Source of the DNA: Pelmatolapia mariae | Lineage: Eukaryota; Chordata; Actinopteri; Cichliformes; Cichlidae | Direction: 5' to 3' | DNA: 64,000 nt | Assembly: GCF_036321145.2 (NCBI RefSeq) | Contig: NC_086239.1 | Span: 15,347,001 to 15,411,000, forward strand | Shown: positions 46,483 through 58,192 of the stretch, piece by piece | How positions within the stretch are numbered: the first letter of the stretch is position 1 | Layout: each line of letters begins with the position of its first letter | Notes under the pieces: model-generated | The model's database searches: none | Told to the model about the DNA's origin: nothing | Seen by the model: the letters and a program-made list of their open reading frames with translations, nothing else | Made by a program: the position numbers and the translations under genes

Positions 46483-47310
46483 TTTGATGGGCCGCTCAGA
46501 GCTTGAAGCTGAAACAACAAAAACAGCAATCAGACAAGTGAGTGTGCACAAGTATGTTATTATACACTTATAGACCCTAAAAAAAAAGAAAAGAAAAAAG
46601 TGCAAAGTCTATCAGGAAGAAATGCTGGTTGGGTAAAATCATCTGAGACTAAACAACACAATGATGTGATTTGATTCTTCTCCACCCAATGCAAGCAAGC
46701 TCAGGGTTAAACTTTTAAACTGCACTGATTTGTTGAAGGTTTGTTAAATGCAAATTTGCTGGGCGGACAAACCTTACCCACCAAAAACACAAAACACTTT
46801 TATTGGGTATTTAAGTGAAAATTAGTTCACAAAGAAACCAGATATGCCAGCACGAAGGGAGGGAGGGAGGAAACCCGTTTAATATCATATCATAAAAACA
46901 TGGAAGTTGTGCGTTTGAATATGCAAACACCAATATAGCTCAAGCTCATTGTAAATAAGTAGCCTATAAAACTATACAGACAGTGTGTGAGTAAAGATTA
47001 AAATTCCTTTATGTGGAAAACTGTTAAAAACAATCTCAGAGAGCATCCACAGCTTTGCAAAAGGGACGTGTCATTCTTCTTCTTCCTTTTCAAAGTGTGT
47101 AAATAAATAAATAAATAATGAAAACTAAATTTTGCAACCATAGACTGGATACTGGAGAATAAGTTCTCCAAATACGCGTGCACAGACTGCGAGTTTCAGT
47201 CGTCTCGTGCCTTTAAAGCGAGGTTTGTCCCGTCCTTTGGATACAGCAATCAAGGCTCGGTCTGTCGTTTATCTACGAGCGTCTAAAAGCGACATCAAAG
47301 CTCTTCTTAC

Positions 47311-47640
47311 CTGCTACAAACGGGGCCTGCTGATTACAGAGTGTCGCTTAGAAGTCCAAAGCTGACCGGTGAGAGGTGTGGTGGGCTGTTTCCCGCACCG
47401 GTCCGCTCACCATGCCAGTGCTGCTGCTGCTGCTGCTCCAGCCCAGCACGGCTCGACTCCGAGCCGCTGCGGATCGAGGGCAGACCGAGATCAAAGGCGG
47501 AGAGAGAGGAAGGGAGGGAGGGAGAGGGGTTGGCTTTCTGGATACGAAGCGCGTGTATCTGATCTGTGATCAGCCTGTCTACATCAAAGACCCGGTCTCT
47601 CTCACACACACACAGACACCTGCACACCTACACTGCTCCA
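47311..47640 (-). promoter_or_regulatory. tnfrsf19: TNFRSF19 noncoding first exon and promoter
   Basis: A donor on the minus strand (GTAGCAG/GTAAGAAG, exon edge 47311) can join the acceptor of the signal-peptide exon (high edge 46508), where ATG lies 26 bases in. The region is CpG-rich compared with its surroundings. It carries a CAG/CTG trinucleotide run near 47419-47437 and a G4-type motif at 47512-47529. The transcription start is unknown, so the upper limit is approximate. Confidence 0.5.
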
Positions 47641-47649
47641 CAGGCTGAT

Positions 47650-49170
47650 CAGTAGTACCGTTTCCGTTCAGCTGGTTTCTATCGAGATGTTTTACAAACC
47701 CTCTGTCTGTGCGTGCTTTATTTGATGCCTTTGCTTTGCCCTTATGTGCTGGCCCGTGTGGTCCCACGGCCCCCTCTGACCTCACACGTTAAACTAGTTT
47801 AACGGAAAAGTTAAGACAGCAGTCTAGCAGACAATAAAGAGTTGTTTAGCCTGCCTGCTTTTCTCCTTCTAACTTGGTCACATTTATTTATTTGGTAAGC
47901 CCTCATCTCTGCTGCAGATTTTATGATGTCAGCGTGCTGCTTCACCATTGGCTGAGCCTGTGCTTAATCCATCTAATAGGAAGAGCAGAGTTCAGGGGAT
48001 ATACAGTGACTACTGCAGTAATTCAGTGTAAATATCGGCTCTTGAATCCTCTCTCTGATGTAAGATGAAGGTGTTAACGGTGAGTTCAGAGCTTTTGACG
48101 TAGCCTGTTATTTTCTTCATTGTCCTTCTTTTTTTCTCTCTCTTTTTAATACTGCTGGTTAATTTGTAAAAAGAGTGGCAACCAGAAGAAAACTGATTTT
48201 CCAAAGGCCACACTGAAACGAAAAGTTCGTATATCCACCTGAGGTAGAAAAAAGTGAGCAGTGTGCACACTGGTGTGTGTGTCTGAACCAAGGCAAAGAC
48301 ACAGAGGACAAAAGTTCAGCACTGCAGTAAAAGTGGCCAATTACTGTACATGTCTGGACACGCTGTGTATCGATTCCCGGAAGCTCACTGTGTGCTTTGC
48401 AAATGTTACTTTGAATGTTATATGTAATCCAATTTCTTCACGTAGTCTATGTGGCAGGTAAGTACTTTCTCTTGCAGTACTTTCCAAAAGTAAAAGTCTT
48501 TGACCTTGCAAAGGCTGAACTACGAAATAATTGCCAGAAAATTCTTCTTCTTTTTTTTTTTTTTTTTGAACAGTCTAACAGTTTTTTTTTAAAAAAATAT
48601 CAGTTTGCATATGTGGTTTTTAATTTGTATCAGGGAGGTTTTGTTTTTTTTAAAAAAGAAGCATTTTTGTGCAATTTATTGCTTAAAAGTGTATTGTGTA
48701 ATTTAAGGAGCTTGGAAAGACATCACAGACATATTGTGTAATTTCTTCAGGGTTTTCAATAAATCAAACTGATGATGCAGAGGTCTGAAAAACTCACAAA
48801 AACTCATGTATTAAATATGATGGACTTGGTGTTATTGGGTTACGTATTTGTCATGATGTCACATGTAGCAGTTTAAGTAGTAGTTTAATGTTAGCAGTCC
48901 CATGAAAATATTCTCATTTCTGTGATTCATGTTTTATGGCCTGTATTCATTCGTTTCCATCAAATCTATAAATCACTGCGTGTCTGTAGCCTGAGTCCTC
49001 TAGCTGTGGGAAGACATCACTGCAAGCCAAACTTTTCTTCCTGGAGCTTTGCTGCTGTCGCCATCTAGTGGTGCAGGTGATTTAAAAATGCATGGACTTT
49101 GTGCACACTGTGTACAGTGAATATAATCAATATTCAACAATAACACTTATAGTATTATCCCAGAAAAAAA
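47650..49170. other. Intergenic between TNFRSF19 and the LINE cluster
   Basis: I recognise nothing here beyond T-tracts near 48548-48570 and 48582-48597. It is part of the divergent upstream region shared by TNFRSF19 and SACS. Confidence 0.5.
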
Positions 49171-49427
49171 TGAGCCAACTCTGTTATCCTCTAATACCGT
49201 TCCCTATGTCTGAAGGCCTCCACCATAACTTCCATCCCCAAAAGACTCATATAGAGAGCCTCAATGACTACAGACCTATAGCCCTCACATCAGTAATTAT
49301 GAAGTGTTTTGAGCGAATAGCAAATTGATCTACAGAGGATGCCATCACCATCAGCCTTCACAGAGAGCTGAGCCATCTGGAGAACAGGGAGAGCTACTTG
49401 AGGATGTTCTTTGTGGACTACATCTCA
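49170..49427 (+). mobile_element. LINE A, left part (L2/CR1-like reverse transcriptase)
   Basis: SLNDYRPIALTSVIMKCFER is the conserved N-terminal part of a LINE reverse transcriptase. It is followed, after a frameshift, by a stretch ending TTTGTGGACTACATCTCA (FVDY, the motif before SAFNT). The frame is broken by a stop and indels. It is interrupted at 49427 by LINE B and resumes at 50139. Confidence 0.75.
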
Positions 49428-50138
49428 AATCAAATCAAATCAAATCAAATCACTTTTATTGTCACATCACATGTGCAGGTACACTGGTACAGTACATGCG
49501 AGTGAAATTCTTGTGTGCGAGCTTCACAAGCAACAGAGTTGTGCAAAAATACAATAACGTAAAACAAGCAAAATATAAGAATGGCTAAATCTGAAAGTAA
49601 TAAATATATGTACAATATATAAGAGTATATGCTTTACTGGATGTGTATACTAAATATGTTTTTCTACGTGTGTGTGTGTGTGTGTGTATGTGAGTGTGTA
49701 TATACATATTTTACAAATGAAATAGAGTAAACAATAAAATAAGATATATAAAATATACAGAGGTTGGTAGTTGACATGTGCAAAACAGTGGCATTAATGT
49801 ACAGTATGGAGTGCATAATGTTGAAGTTCCAGTAGTGAGGGTGAGGTGTCTATGACGTGTTCAGCAGTCTGATGGCCTGGTGGAAAAAGCTGTCTCTCAG
49901 TCTGCTGGTACGGGACCAGATGCTGCAGAACCTCCTTCCTGATGGTAGTAGTCTGAACAGTTTATGGCTAGGGTGACTGGAGTCCTTGATGATCCTCCCC
50001 ACTTTCCTCAGGCACCGCTTCCTGTAGATGTCTTGGAGGGAGGGAAGCTCACCTCCAATTATCCGTTCAGCACACCGCACTACTCTCTGGAGAGCTTTGC
50101 GGTTGTAAGCGGTGCTGTTGCCGTACCAGGTGGTGATG
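49428..50138 (-). mobile_element. LINE B, 5'-truncated, nested inside LINE A
   Basis: On the minus strand it encodes ITTWYGNSTAYNRKALQRVV, CAERIIGGELPSLQDIYRKR and LLPSGRRFCSIWSRTSRLRD followed by SFFHQAIRLLN, the C-terminal domain of an L2/CR1-type ORF2. The 3' end is a (TTTGA)n-type pentanucleotide run (plus strand 49427-49450, AAATC repeats). A 7-bp duplication, CATCTCA, flanks it at 49421-49427 and 50139-50145. Confidence 0.85.
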
Positions 50139-50862
50139 CATCTCAGCATTCAACACCATAATACCAGACGTCCTCACCACTAAACTGGCCCACCTTCAGA
50201 TCCCCATGCCACCTGCTCCTGGATCAAAGAAAGACTTGCTAACCAACTGGCCTTAATCGACCACTCCTAGATTGGGGAGCGTGCTCTCCTACTGCCTGGC
50301 TGTTTGATATGCAGAAGTCACAACTGAGAACAGGAAAGCTGCGCAGAGGGTAAAAATCATTAGCATCTCTCTGACACCCCTGGAGGCCATCACCACATTC
50401 TCCTGTCTCAGGAAAACCAGGGCCATCATAGGTGACCCCTTGCACCCTGCCCACCACCTATTTGACTCCCTGCCCTCTGGTTGGCACCTCAGGTCAATCA
50501 GATCCCACACATCCAGACTCACAAGCAGCTTCTTCCCCTGGGCCATTCAGACTGTTAACAAACACTATTCCCCAACACCCCACCCCACCACCCCTGCCCA
50601 CTCATCTCACCAATCTGAGCCATGGCCTGAGTAACCACCATCACTCAGGCCACTCACACACAGACTATTTTCAGACCAAGTCCTTTGCACTACTTCCAAG
50701 CACGTTCTTTTCCAGTGTGTGCCTTTCTCTTGTTTTGTATATATTCCTCTTGATTGTATTTTTTTTTCTGTTTGTTATTTATTCCTGCTGTCTTACCATT
50801 TATATTTTACACCAATAACTTTGTGGTTCATGTACAATGACAATAAAGGGCTATTCTATTCT
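50139..50862 (+). mobile_element. LINE A, right part with 3' end
   Basis: The sequence resumes with TCTCAGCATTCAACACCATA (SAFNTIIPDVLTTKL), continuous with the FVDY of the left part. It then runs through HPAHHLFDSLPSGWHLRSIR and SHTSRLTSSFFPWAIQTVN to a 3' end GACAATAAAGGGCTATTCTA and a (TATTC)n-like terminus near 50862. It is internally deleted, since only part of the RT domain remains. Confidence 0.8.
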
Positions 50863-50869
50863 AGAGACA

Positions 50870-51530
50870 GCTGAAGAAACTACATGAGAACTGTTGTCAG
50901 TCACATTTATGACAGGAGAGCATATGGGTGCAATGACTGTTAACCTCACATCATTTGATGGAGGTGCTGGAGAGACTAGTTTTGCCCCTCTGCAGTCTGC
51001 ACACAGACAAAATCTGGGAGTGGAAGATGTTATCATGCTGCAGAGGAACACCTTTAAAAGTGCGTTTAGGACTATCCAGCTGCTGCTATCGAGAGAGACT
51101 CTAAAGGAAATGTCTTTAAACATGTACATGATTTTGTGGATTACTGTTCACATGACAGACAGGTTGCAGCATATGAGACTGGGCAGTGCTCTGTCTGATA
51201 TGACAATCTGCAGCACGGTAACTCCACCGGGGCTGTGTTGCCTCCATTCCTGTTTACCTTGTACACCTCAGACTTTTAACACAGTCTACAGAAGGACTCT
51301 GATGGTTCTGCAGAGGCTGGATGTATAAGTAATAAATAAGACCACAGAAATGGTGATTAACTTCAAGGTGAAAAGGACAGCTACACATCTCTCTATCCTG
51401 GGACAGGATGTTGATGTTGTTGGAGGACCACAAGTATCCAGGCTCTCATCCTCTTCTTGTATACAGAAGCTGGGATCCTTCAATGTGTGCACCAAATGTT
51501 AGCAATTTTTTCCACCAGTTAGCTCTGGTA
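50870..51530 (+). mobile_element. LINE C reverse transcriptase remnant
   Basis: Between 51180 and 51300 the plus strand reads like ...TPPG-VLPPFLFTLYTSDF, and between 51330 and 51450 like EMVINFKVKRTATHLSILGQ followed by DVDVV. These are the later RT and connecting motifs of an L2/CR1-type element, with frameshifts between them. The portion 50870-51170 is less certain. Confidence 0.55.
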
Positions 51531-51689
51531 CCACTGTGTACTTTGCTGTGTTCTTATACTACAGCATTATTGCATTACACATTTATACCAAAGTCCTTCA
51601 GAAGACCCATGTAAAAACTCATAATTTTCCTTTTTATTCTGTTATTTTCTACAGAGTATTCAATTTGATGCAGTATTGATTTAGTTCAA

Positions 51690-53120
51690 TTCAATATTTA
51701 TTTATAGAGTGCCAACTCACAACAAAATTTGCCACAGGGTGCTTTGTATTGTAAGGTAAAGACCTTATAATAAAAGAAATAAACCCCCAACAATCAGACG
51801 TCTCCTATGAACAATAAGATACTTGGCGACAGTGGGAAGAAAGAACTCATTTTCAACAGGAAGAAACCTCCAACAGAACCAGGTTCAGGGAGGGGCAGCC
51901 ATCTGCAGCGACCAGTTGGTTGGTGGGGAAGAGGACAAAGACACACTATGAAGAGCCAGACTTTAATAATTACCCGTGATTAAACGCAGTAATGATGTAT
52001 TAACATATAAAAAAGTGGAAAAAAAGGTGAGTGAAGAAGAAACACTCAGTGTATTATGGGAAGCCTCCAGCAGCCTAAGCCCAGTGCAGTGTAACTAAGG
52101 GAGGATTCAGGGTCATCGAATTCATTCCTAACTAGAAGCTTTATCGAAACAGGAACGTTTTAAGCCTCAATAGTAGAGGGGGTGGCTGTCTTCCGAAACC
52201 AAACTGGGAGCTGGTTTCACAGAAGAGGGGACCGAAAGCTGAAGGCTCTGCGTCCCATTCTACTTTTAAATACCCAAGAAACCACAAGTAAGCCTGCAGT
52301 CTCAGAGCAAAGTGCTCTATTAGAATAACAAGACACAAGAGGACTTTAAGCTATGACAGGGACTCATATATTCAACATTATTCAAGATTTTGTATGTCAG
52401 GAGCTTGATTTTAGATCCAATTCTGGATTTAACAGGGAGCCAATGAAGAGAAGCCAATATGGGAGAAATATGCTCTCTCTTTCTAGTCCCTGTCAGTACT
52501 CTTTCTGCGGCATTTTGGATTTCAGTTTTTAGAGTGACCTGATGATAATATATCACAGCCTAGAAGTAATAAATGCATGAACTAGCAAATGCAAGAAAGC
52601 AGTCCTACATTTTTATTTTATATTCTCACTGAAGCATCAAAAATGTCTCCAGGATTCCCTGCAGTTTTTCTGGAGGTCAAGGTAACACAGTCCAGAGTAG
52701 AGATTTGGTCAGAAACCATGTTTTCAAAATATTTAGGACCAAGTACAATACGCTGAGTTTAATCTCAATTTTAAAACAGGAAATTAGAGGCCCTACAGTC
52801 TTTCATGTCTTTGAGACACGCTTGCAACTTAAGTAGTTGCTTGTATCATCTGGCTTCATGGTTAATAAAACTGGGCATCATCTGCATTATACTGCAAAAA
52901 AAGAAGCAGCTAATTAGTATTAGTATAAGCATTGGTCCCAGCACAGAACCCTGTGGAACTCCATGACAAACTTTTGTGTGTGAAGGAGGAACCCCATGTA
53001 CATGAACAAACTGGAGTCTATTAGAGGGATATGATTCAAACCACTCCAGGGCAGTACCTTTAATACCGATGGTGTATCCTAATCTCTGTAGTAAAATATT
53101 GTGGTCTATGGTATGCACTG
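51690..53120 (-). mobile_element. LINE D, 5'-truncated, with RT domain and 3' tail
   Basis: On the minus strand, DHNILLQRLGYTIGIKGTAL, EWFESYPSNRLQFVHVHGVP and HGVPQGSVLGPM (53118-52930) are RT palm motifs. QNAAERVLTGTRKREHISPI and LASLHWLPVKSRI (52510-52400) are the thumb region. Downstream lies an untranslated tail to 51690. The tail's plus strand (ATTTATTTATAGAGTGCCAA, CTCAGGGAGGGGCAGCC-like) is shared with 29398-29700 and 56885-57160. The copy has stops and deletions and is inactive. Confidence 0.85.
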
Positions 53121-53689
53121 AGGTCTAACAGAACCAGCACGATATACAGAGATTTATTTATTTTTTTGCTCTAAGATACTATTCTCTTGCAGTTGACTTA
53201 TTCGAACCTATTCCTCAGGATTATTTGGACACACTATATAATATTTCACATAAAAATGTAAGTGATGGCCCATCTAAAGTGGACACATTCTCTTCTTCTC
53301 AATTACATTTACCACACTTGTGTCTTTTTCTCACTCTTCTGCCACTCAGCAGAAGTGGCAGAAGAGTTACTACTTTTAAAAATATTATTAACTGTTTTAA
53401 CAAATAATTATTAATTATTTGTTCTAGTCTACAACAGTTTGCACTCTGTATAATGCACAGTGTCTATTCGCCCATCCCATAATATGCTAGTGTGGTGCGT
53501 CCCATCGGACGTTTCCACAGATGCTGTCTCTTTAAGAGACCTGCGCGTTAAAACCTGCAGTATGAAACAAGTACAGAGGTGTTCACGCCTGTTAGAGATC
53601 ACATCTGAGGGCTGATTCCGTTTAAACTAACATCCCTGGAGTGTTGGTGCGGTCATTTAACGGAACTTGAGTCCTCCTCTGCGGAGCAG

Positions 53690-53734
53690 CAGGCAGTGCA
53701 GAGATGCTGCGCTGATGCTGCTGCGTTTCCTCAT
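53690..53734 (+). other. Candidate SACS noncoding first exon
   Basis: A GC-rich segment ends at the strong donor TTCCTCAT/GTGAGTAT (exon end 53734). It could splice to 55826. It contains ATG codons at 53704 and 53715. The 5' limit is unknown. This is an inference from splice signals only. Confidence 0.4.
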
Positions 53735-54059
53735 GTGAGTATCCTCCTCTCTCCAATGCGGCAATAATAAGATGTGGTCTGCTGGGGCGATAGAGCACTA
53801 TAGGACATGTATTTCGGCTCAGAGGATGAAAATATCCTCGTAAACGTCTATTGTTACAACATAGAAGTGGGCCTGCGTGGAATTGTTATCTTTATTATAG
53901 CATTGAATATCCGAAATCGCAGCACCAGGCTAAGTTTGAAGTGTTTTTTTTTAACGTATTTAGTAGACAGACTGCGTGTCCTCAGACAACCCAGCACGAT
54001 CTAGCTGAGAGTAGGGTTATACCTGAAGGTGCTGGGAGTCCTTGACTTTCAAGTGATGA

Positions 54060-55220
54060 TGTCACTTTTCTACGTAAATCTGCCCTAAGGTATTGCACCA
54101 TACTCTCAAATATAGAGTGGATAGGCTATATGATTCCTGCCAAAGACACCAGTATGAGAACAGCCTCTATATATTGAGAGCATACCCAGAAAGCAGGAGA
54201 GATAAAGGTGGTATATTTCACTGAGAAATATACTGAGAAATTAATTCTGTAGGATTTTAATGTGATGGCGACAGGCCTCATGTCTCTGCCAGTGTTTCTC
54301 CTCTACAAAGTTGATTTGCGCATCTTTGACTGCAGTGTGCTGGCGTCTGAGCTCTTTGGTTGAGACTCCAACTCCCAGAAGTCAGCAGGTTAAGCCGCTT
54401 AGACTGGTGAAAAGTAACGCAAAGTATATGGGAAGGAGTTCACATTTGGAAGCACACATGCCAATTCTAGCACACTTCACTTTTTTCCCACCATATTAGA
54501 AAATAGTATGTTGCGTTAGCAGCATTTTTGGTGTTTTTGCTGCTTATGTCATTACATATAGAGATGGTGCCACTTGGTTTAATTGTAGAGAAAATCAATA
54601 AATGTCTCCTAATCAAATAAAACAATGACATTGTAAAATAAATAAGTCAATAAAAAATAATTAGAAGCAGGAAGTTACATTTCCAGTTACATAAAGGAGG
54701 ATTAAGTGTTCCCTTTCTTTAAATAATTGCACAACTAACTTTAAAGAGGCTTTTAAATTTTAATTTTCATACATGTAGTTTTCATATGTAGGTGATCTGT
54801 TTGTTATCCTTCATGTCACATTTTATGCTTATTTTGCATTAAATTACATTTTCCATTTTGTGCCCAACTGCTTTGACTTCAAATGTATGAAATGGTGCCC
54901 CCTAAATAATGAATTAGCCTACTGACAAGGCAACAACACAGGTTCTGATTGGCCAGCCGGAAAAATTTATAGGTGCAGATTATTTAAAGACCAACAACAG
55001 TCAATAATAGACTTACATTCACTTGTAAGAACATGGAAAGCTATATATTTTTTCATTTATTGTAAAAAGGCGGCTGTTTGATGCTAAATTTTGGCACAGT
55101 TTATATTCCACGGGAATCCTTTTCCATGTATAGATGTATCTTTCTATTAAATATTAAGTGAACGTGATTTTTTAGTATCAAATGATGAATTTTATACACA
55201 CTGAAACCTTGGTAGTGCTG
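54060..55220. other. SACS upstream/leader intron, unassigned
   Basis: This is AT-rich noncoding DNA with no recognised element. Confidence 0.4.
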
Positions 55221-55239
55221 CAGCGGCAAGTCGCTCAGC

Positions 55240-55760
55240 AGGTTACTTCCGGATCACGGAAAAGAACACAGAGCGACTCTTGATTTTTTATAGTCTTTGC
55301 TGACCGCGTGACCTTAATTGATTTAAAGATTAACTGGAACCTAGTGCATATTGTTGTGCAGATTAATAATGTTGAAAGATAGTTATTAGTACAGTCAGTT
55401 AAAGAATAGAAAAATTATTACTGAGAAAAATCCTAAAGGGAGATTTATTCCGTTAATGTGCTTCTACGCATGCGCCTACAAAATTGGTCATCACACCACT
55501 GCATCACGTTACAGGAGAAACTTATAATAATGAATTCACGCTTGCAGAAGAAAATATTTAAATATATTTGAAATATCTCAGTGAATTCACACCCAGAAGA
55601 AAGACAACAGTTAATTAAAGGTTAGTTGAGACTGCTTAGTCTTCCTGACGGGCTTTAAGACGAAGCGGAAGTAACCGCCCGGGAATCCTCTCGCTTCGTG
55701 TTCCCCCGTTTTGCTCTCACGCTCAGTGTAATTCATTATTATTAGAACATCGCCTTTGAA
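55240..55760 (+). promoter_or_regulatory. Candidate SACS promoter with ETS-type sites
   Basis: ACTTCCGG near 55246-55253 and GCGGAAGT near 55668-55675 are ETS cores in opposite orientation. The 55650-55720 stretch is CpG-rich (ACGAAGCGG, CCGCCCGGG). It lies just ahead of the leader exon 55826-55896 and could serve as an alternative start to the exon ending at 53734. Confidence 0.4.
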
Positions 55761-55825
55761 GGAGTCGGTGTGTAGTTGGGGGATCTAACAGTGTCACTTG
55801 CTATTGTTGTTGCAATTGTTTCCAG

Positions 55826-55896
55826 GAATACCGAGTGCCGTGAAATGTCTCTGCTTTTCGAGAGGACCATTATCGGCGCGCGCTGGACACACACAA
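55826..55896 (+). other. SACS leader exon (noncoding, predicted)
   Basis: It is bounded by the acceptor TTGTTTCCAG and the donor CACAA/GTGAGT. Together with 56119-56227 (acceptor CACGACAG) it provides a spliced leader ahead of the SACS ATG. A uORF from ATG 53715 stays open across this exon. Confidence 0.45.
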
Positions 55897-56118
55897 GTGA
55901 GTGGGGTTTGTTGGGATAACGCTCCTAAAGAGGCTCAGTGGAAAAATAACAACCGGCACCGGCGGTGTACGGCCACAACGAAAACTCTCAGACAAATCAC
56001 ATCAACACATAAATGCTATATATATGTGTGTAATACATCATCGAGAGGACTGGTATAAATTTACCGGACTGTCAACGGGCAGGTGATGGAAAATAACGGT
56101 TTTCTTGTTTCACGACAG

Positions 56119-56204
56119 CCTTTTCTCGGATGGTGTATTCCTGCGCGCAGTGGGGAAGATAGTCCAATGAACGTGTATGTGCTGGGACACAAAGCAGCAG
56201 CGAC
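56119..56204 (+). other. SACS 5'UTR portion of the first coding exon
   Basis: This stretch runs from the acceptor at 56117-56118 to the base before the SACS ATG. It contains an out-of-frame ATG at 56167 whose short frame overlaps the main start. Confidence 0.45.
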
Positions 56205-58131
56205 ATGGCAAACTGTCCAGACCCCTGGTAAGTTTACTGTTTGCTGTCATATACTCCTGGCAACATGTAACATACTGAATATTTGCAGCTGATAGCCCTC
56301 CTATAATTCCTCGGTAGTTGAGGTGTTCAGACTTCCCAGTGAATATCTCAACTAACAGTCAAGGCAGGAATAACAACATTTTTTACAGCTTCCCTTTATG
56401 GACCAGGCATAAACGTTTCGGCAAAATGGTTCTATTGCCCGTGTGAAGGTAAATAATCACTGTAATGCTTTTTAACCATCCTCTGCTGGATCTGGTTGCC
56501 ACACCCACCCAGCTACAGTGGTCCAGAGGGACTTAACCACAAAGCTCCAATGGCCTCCTGCTGAATGAGCAGAAATATATTGTTTTATTTCTGTTAACAG
56601 GCTAGCCTAAGGTTGTCTTATTCAACTGCAACAACCACATAGTTTCCAGAAATAGCAGCATGTTTCTATAAAGCACTCCAGTGCACTTTGAAGAAATGAC
56701 CAGGAACAAAATGAGGAAGGGTTTTATTTGTTTTTTTTTTTTTTTTTTTTTTTTTTGGGGGGGGGGGGGGGGGCGGGGGGGGCTTATTGTCAGGAAACAG
56801 CACAGCTCTTGAAGGCTTTGAGAGATCAATGATCTTGGGTGGGACTGCAGTAAGGTTTCACTTTTAAGGATGTGATAGGATGGTCAGTTAGTTCAATTAA
56901 ATTTCATTTATATAGTCCCATTTCACAACAACAGTTGCCTCAATACGCTTTAAATTGTAAGGTAAAGACCCTAGAATCTTAAAGAAAAAGCACACAACCC
57001 CCTATGAGCAAGCACTTGGTGGTAGTAGGTAGGAAAAAGTCCCTATTTTACAGGAAGAAGCCTCTATCAGAAGCAGGCTCAGCCATCTGCCTTAACCGTT
57101 TGGGGGTGAAGAGAAAGAGAAGAGAGCAGTGTTCTCAATATGATATTGTAGAACTTTACACAGACATAAAATGGCATTAATGGACAGTTGGTATATGGAC
57201 CTGGTGAAGAGTCCACGTTCTCATGTTTCTTCCAAACTTAAACCTTGATCAATAGTGACCGTAAGCAAGACTCTTATTTCTTGTGATGAAATTTAACACC
57301 TTTCCTTCTTTGCTGCTGAATTGTAGTGTTGTGTCTGTTGGAAGATTATTATAAATAAGAAAAATTTGTTGCCATTGTTTGTTGTTAAAACTTGAAATGT
57401 GTGTTTGTATTTTCAAGGTTGCCATGGGTGACAGTTCGTCATGAGTGCATTGGCCTGAGGTCCTACAGGGTCTCTCCATTTACATCTGTTCAAGATGTCA
57501 AGCAGTTGCTGTACGAGGAGACAAACCTCCCAGTCAAAGAGCAACGACTGACTCACAATGGGAGAATGGTGAGAATTTATTTTTCTGTAATAGAAGAGTA
57601 CAAATAAAACTGATAAGGAAAACAATAAAATTGTCATTTTAAACATCTTTGAAAATGCCACAGTATTATCACAGCAAAACAAAATGCACATGATGTGCAA
57701 CGGCAAATCTTCCATCTTTTCTGGTCGCTTGTATGTTACATTAGAGCAAGACTCACAAGTCTGTTACTTTGTTTATTAGTGAGCCACTTCTTGTATTTTG
57801 GGTTTATGTAAGTACTTGAGTGCAAAGTAAATTAATGGTTTTTGTTAGTTTTTTTGTTTTGTTTTTTGACATTCTAGTAATGTCATTGCAGAAAGACACG
57901 AGGAAGAAATTTGACTTCTCTCTCTTAAAATAGATAATTACAAACAGCAGAAAGCTGCTCTATTTTAATGACCCTGTTCCATAACTGCACAACAAATGGT
58001 GTGACACTCATTTAAACTGTTAAGAGGGACAAGGCCCTCATTGTTAGAAGTGCTGTGAGTTTCCCTCGTGGTGTAATTAGTTATTTGTGTTAGTAATTAT
58101 TTGAAGCCTTGGAGTGTTATCGATCTTATGA

Positions 58132-58192
<61 letters not shown>

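Noticed and set aside
56083..56292. 69-codon frame beginning at 56083 as the SACS start
   Set aside because: In that frame the spliced product stops soon after the junction. Only the ATG at 56205 continues into the ubiquitin-like domain.
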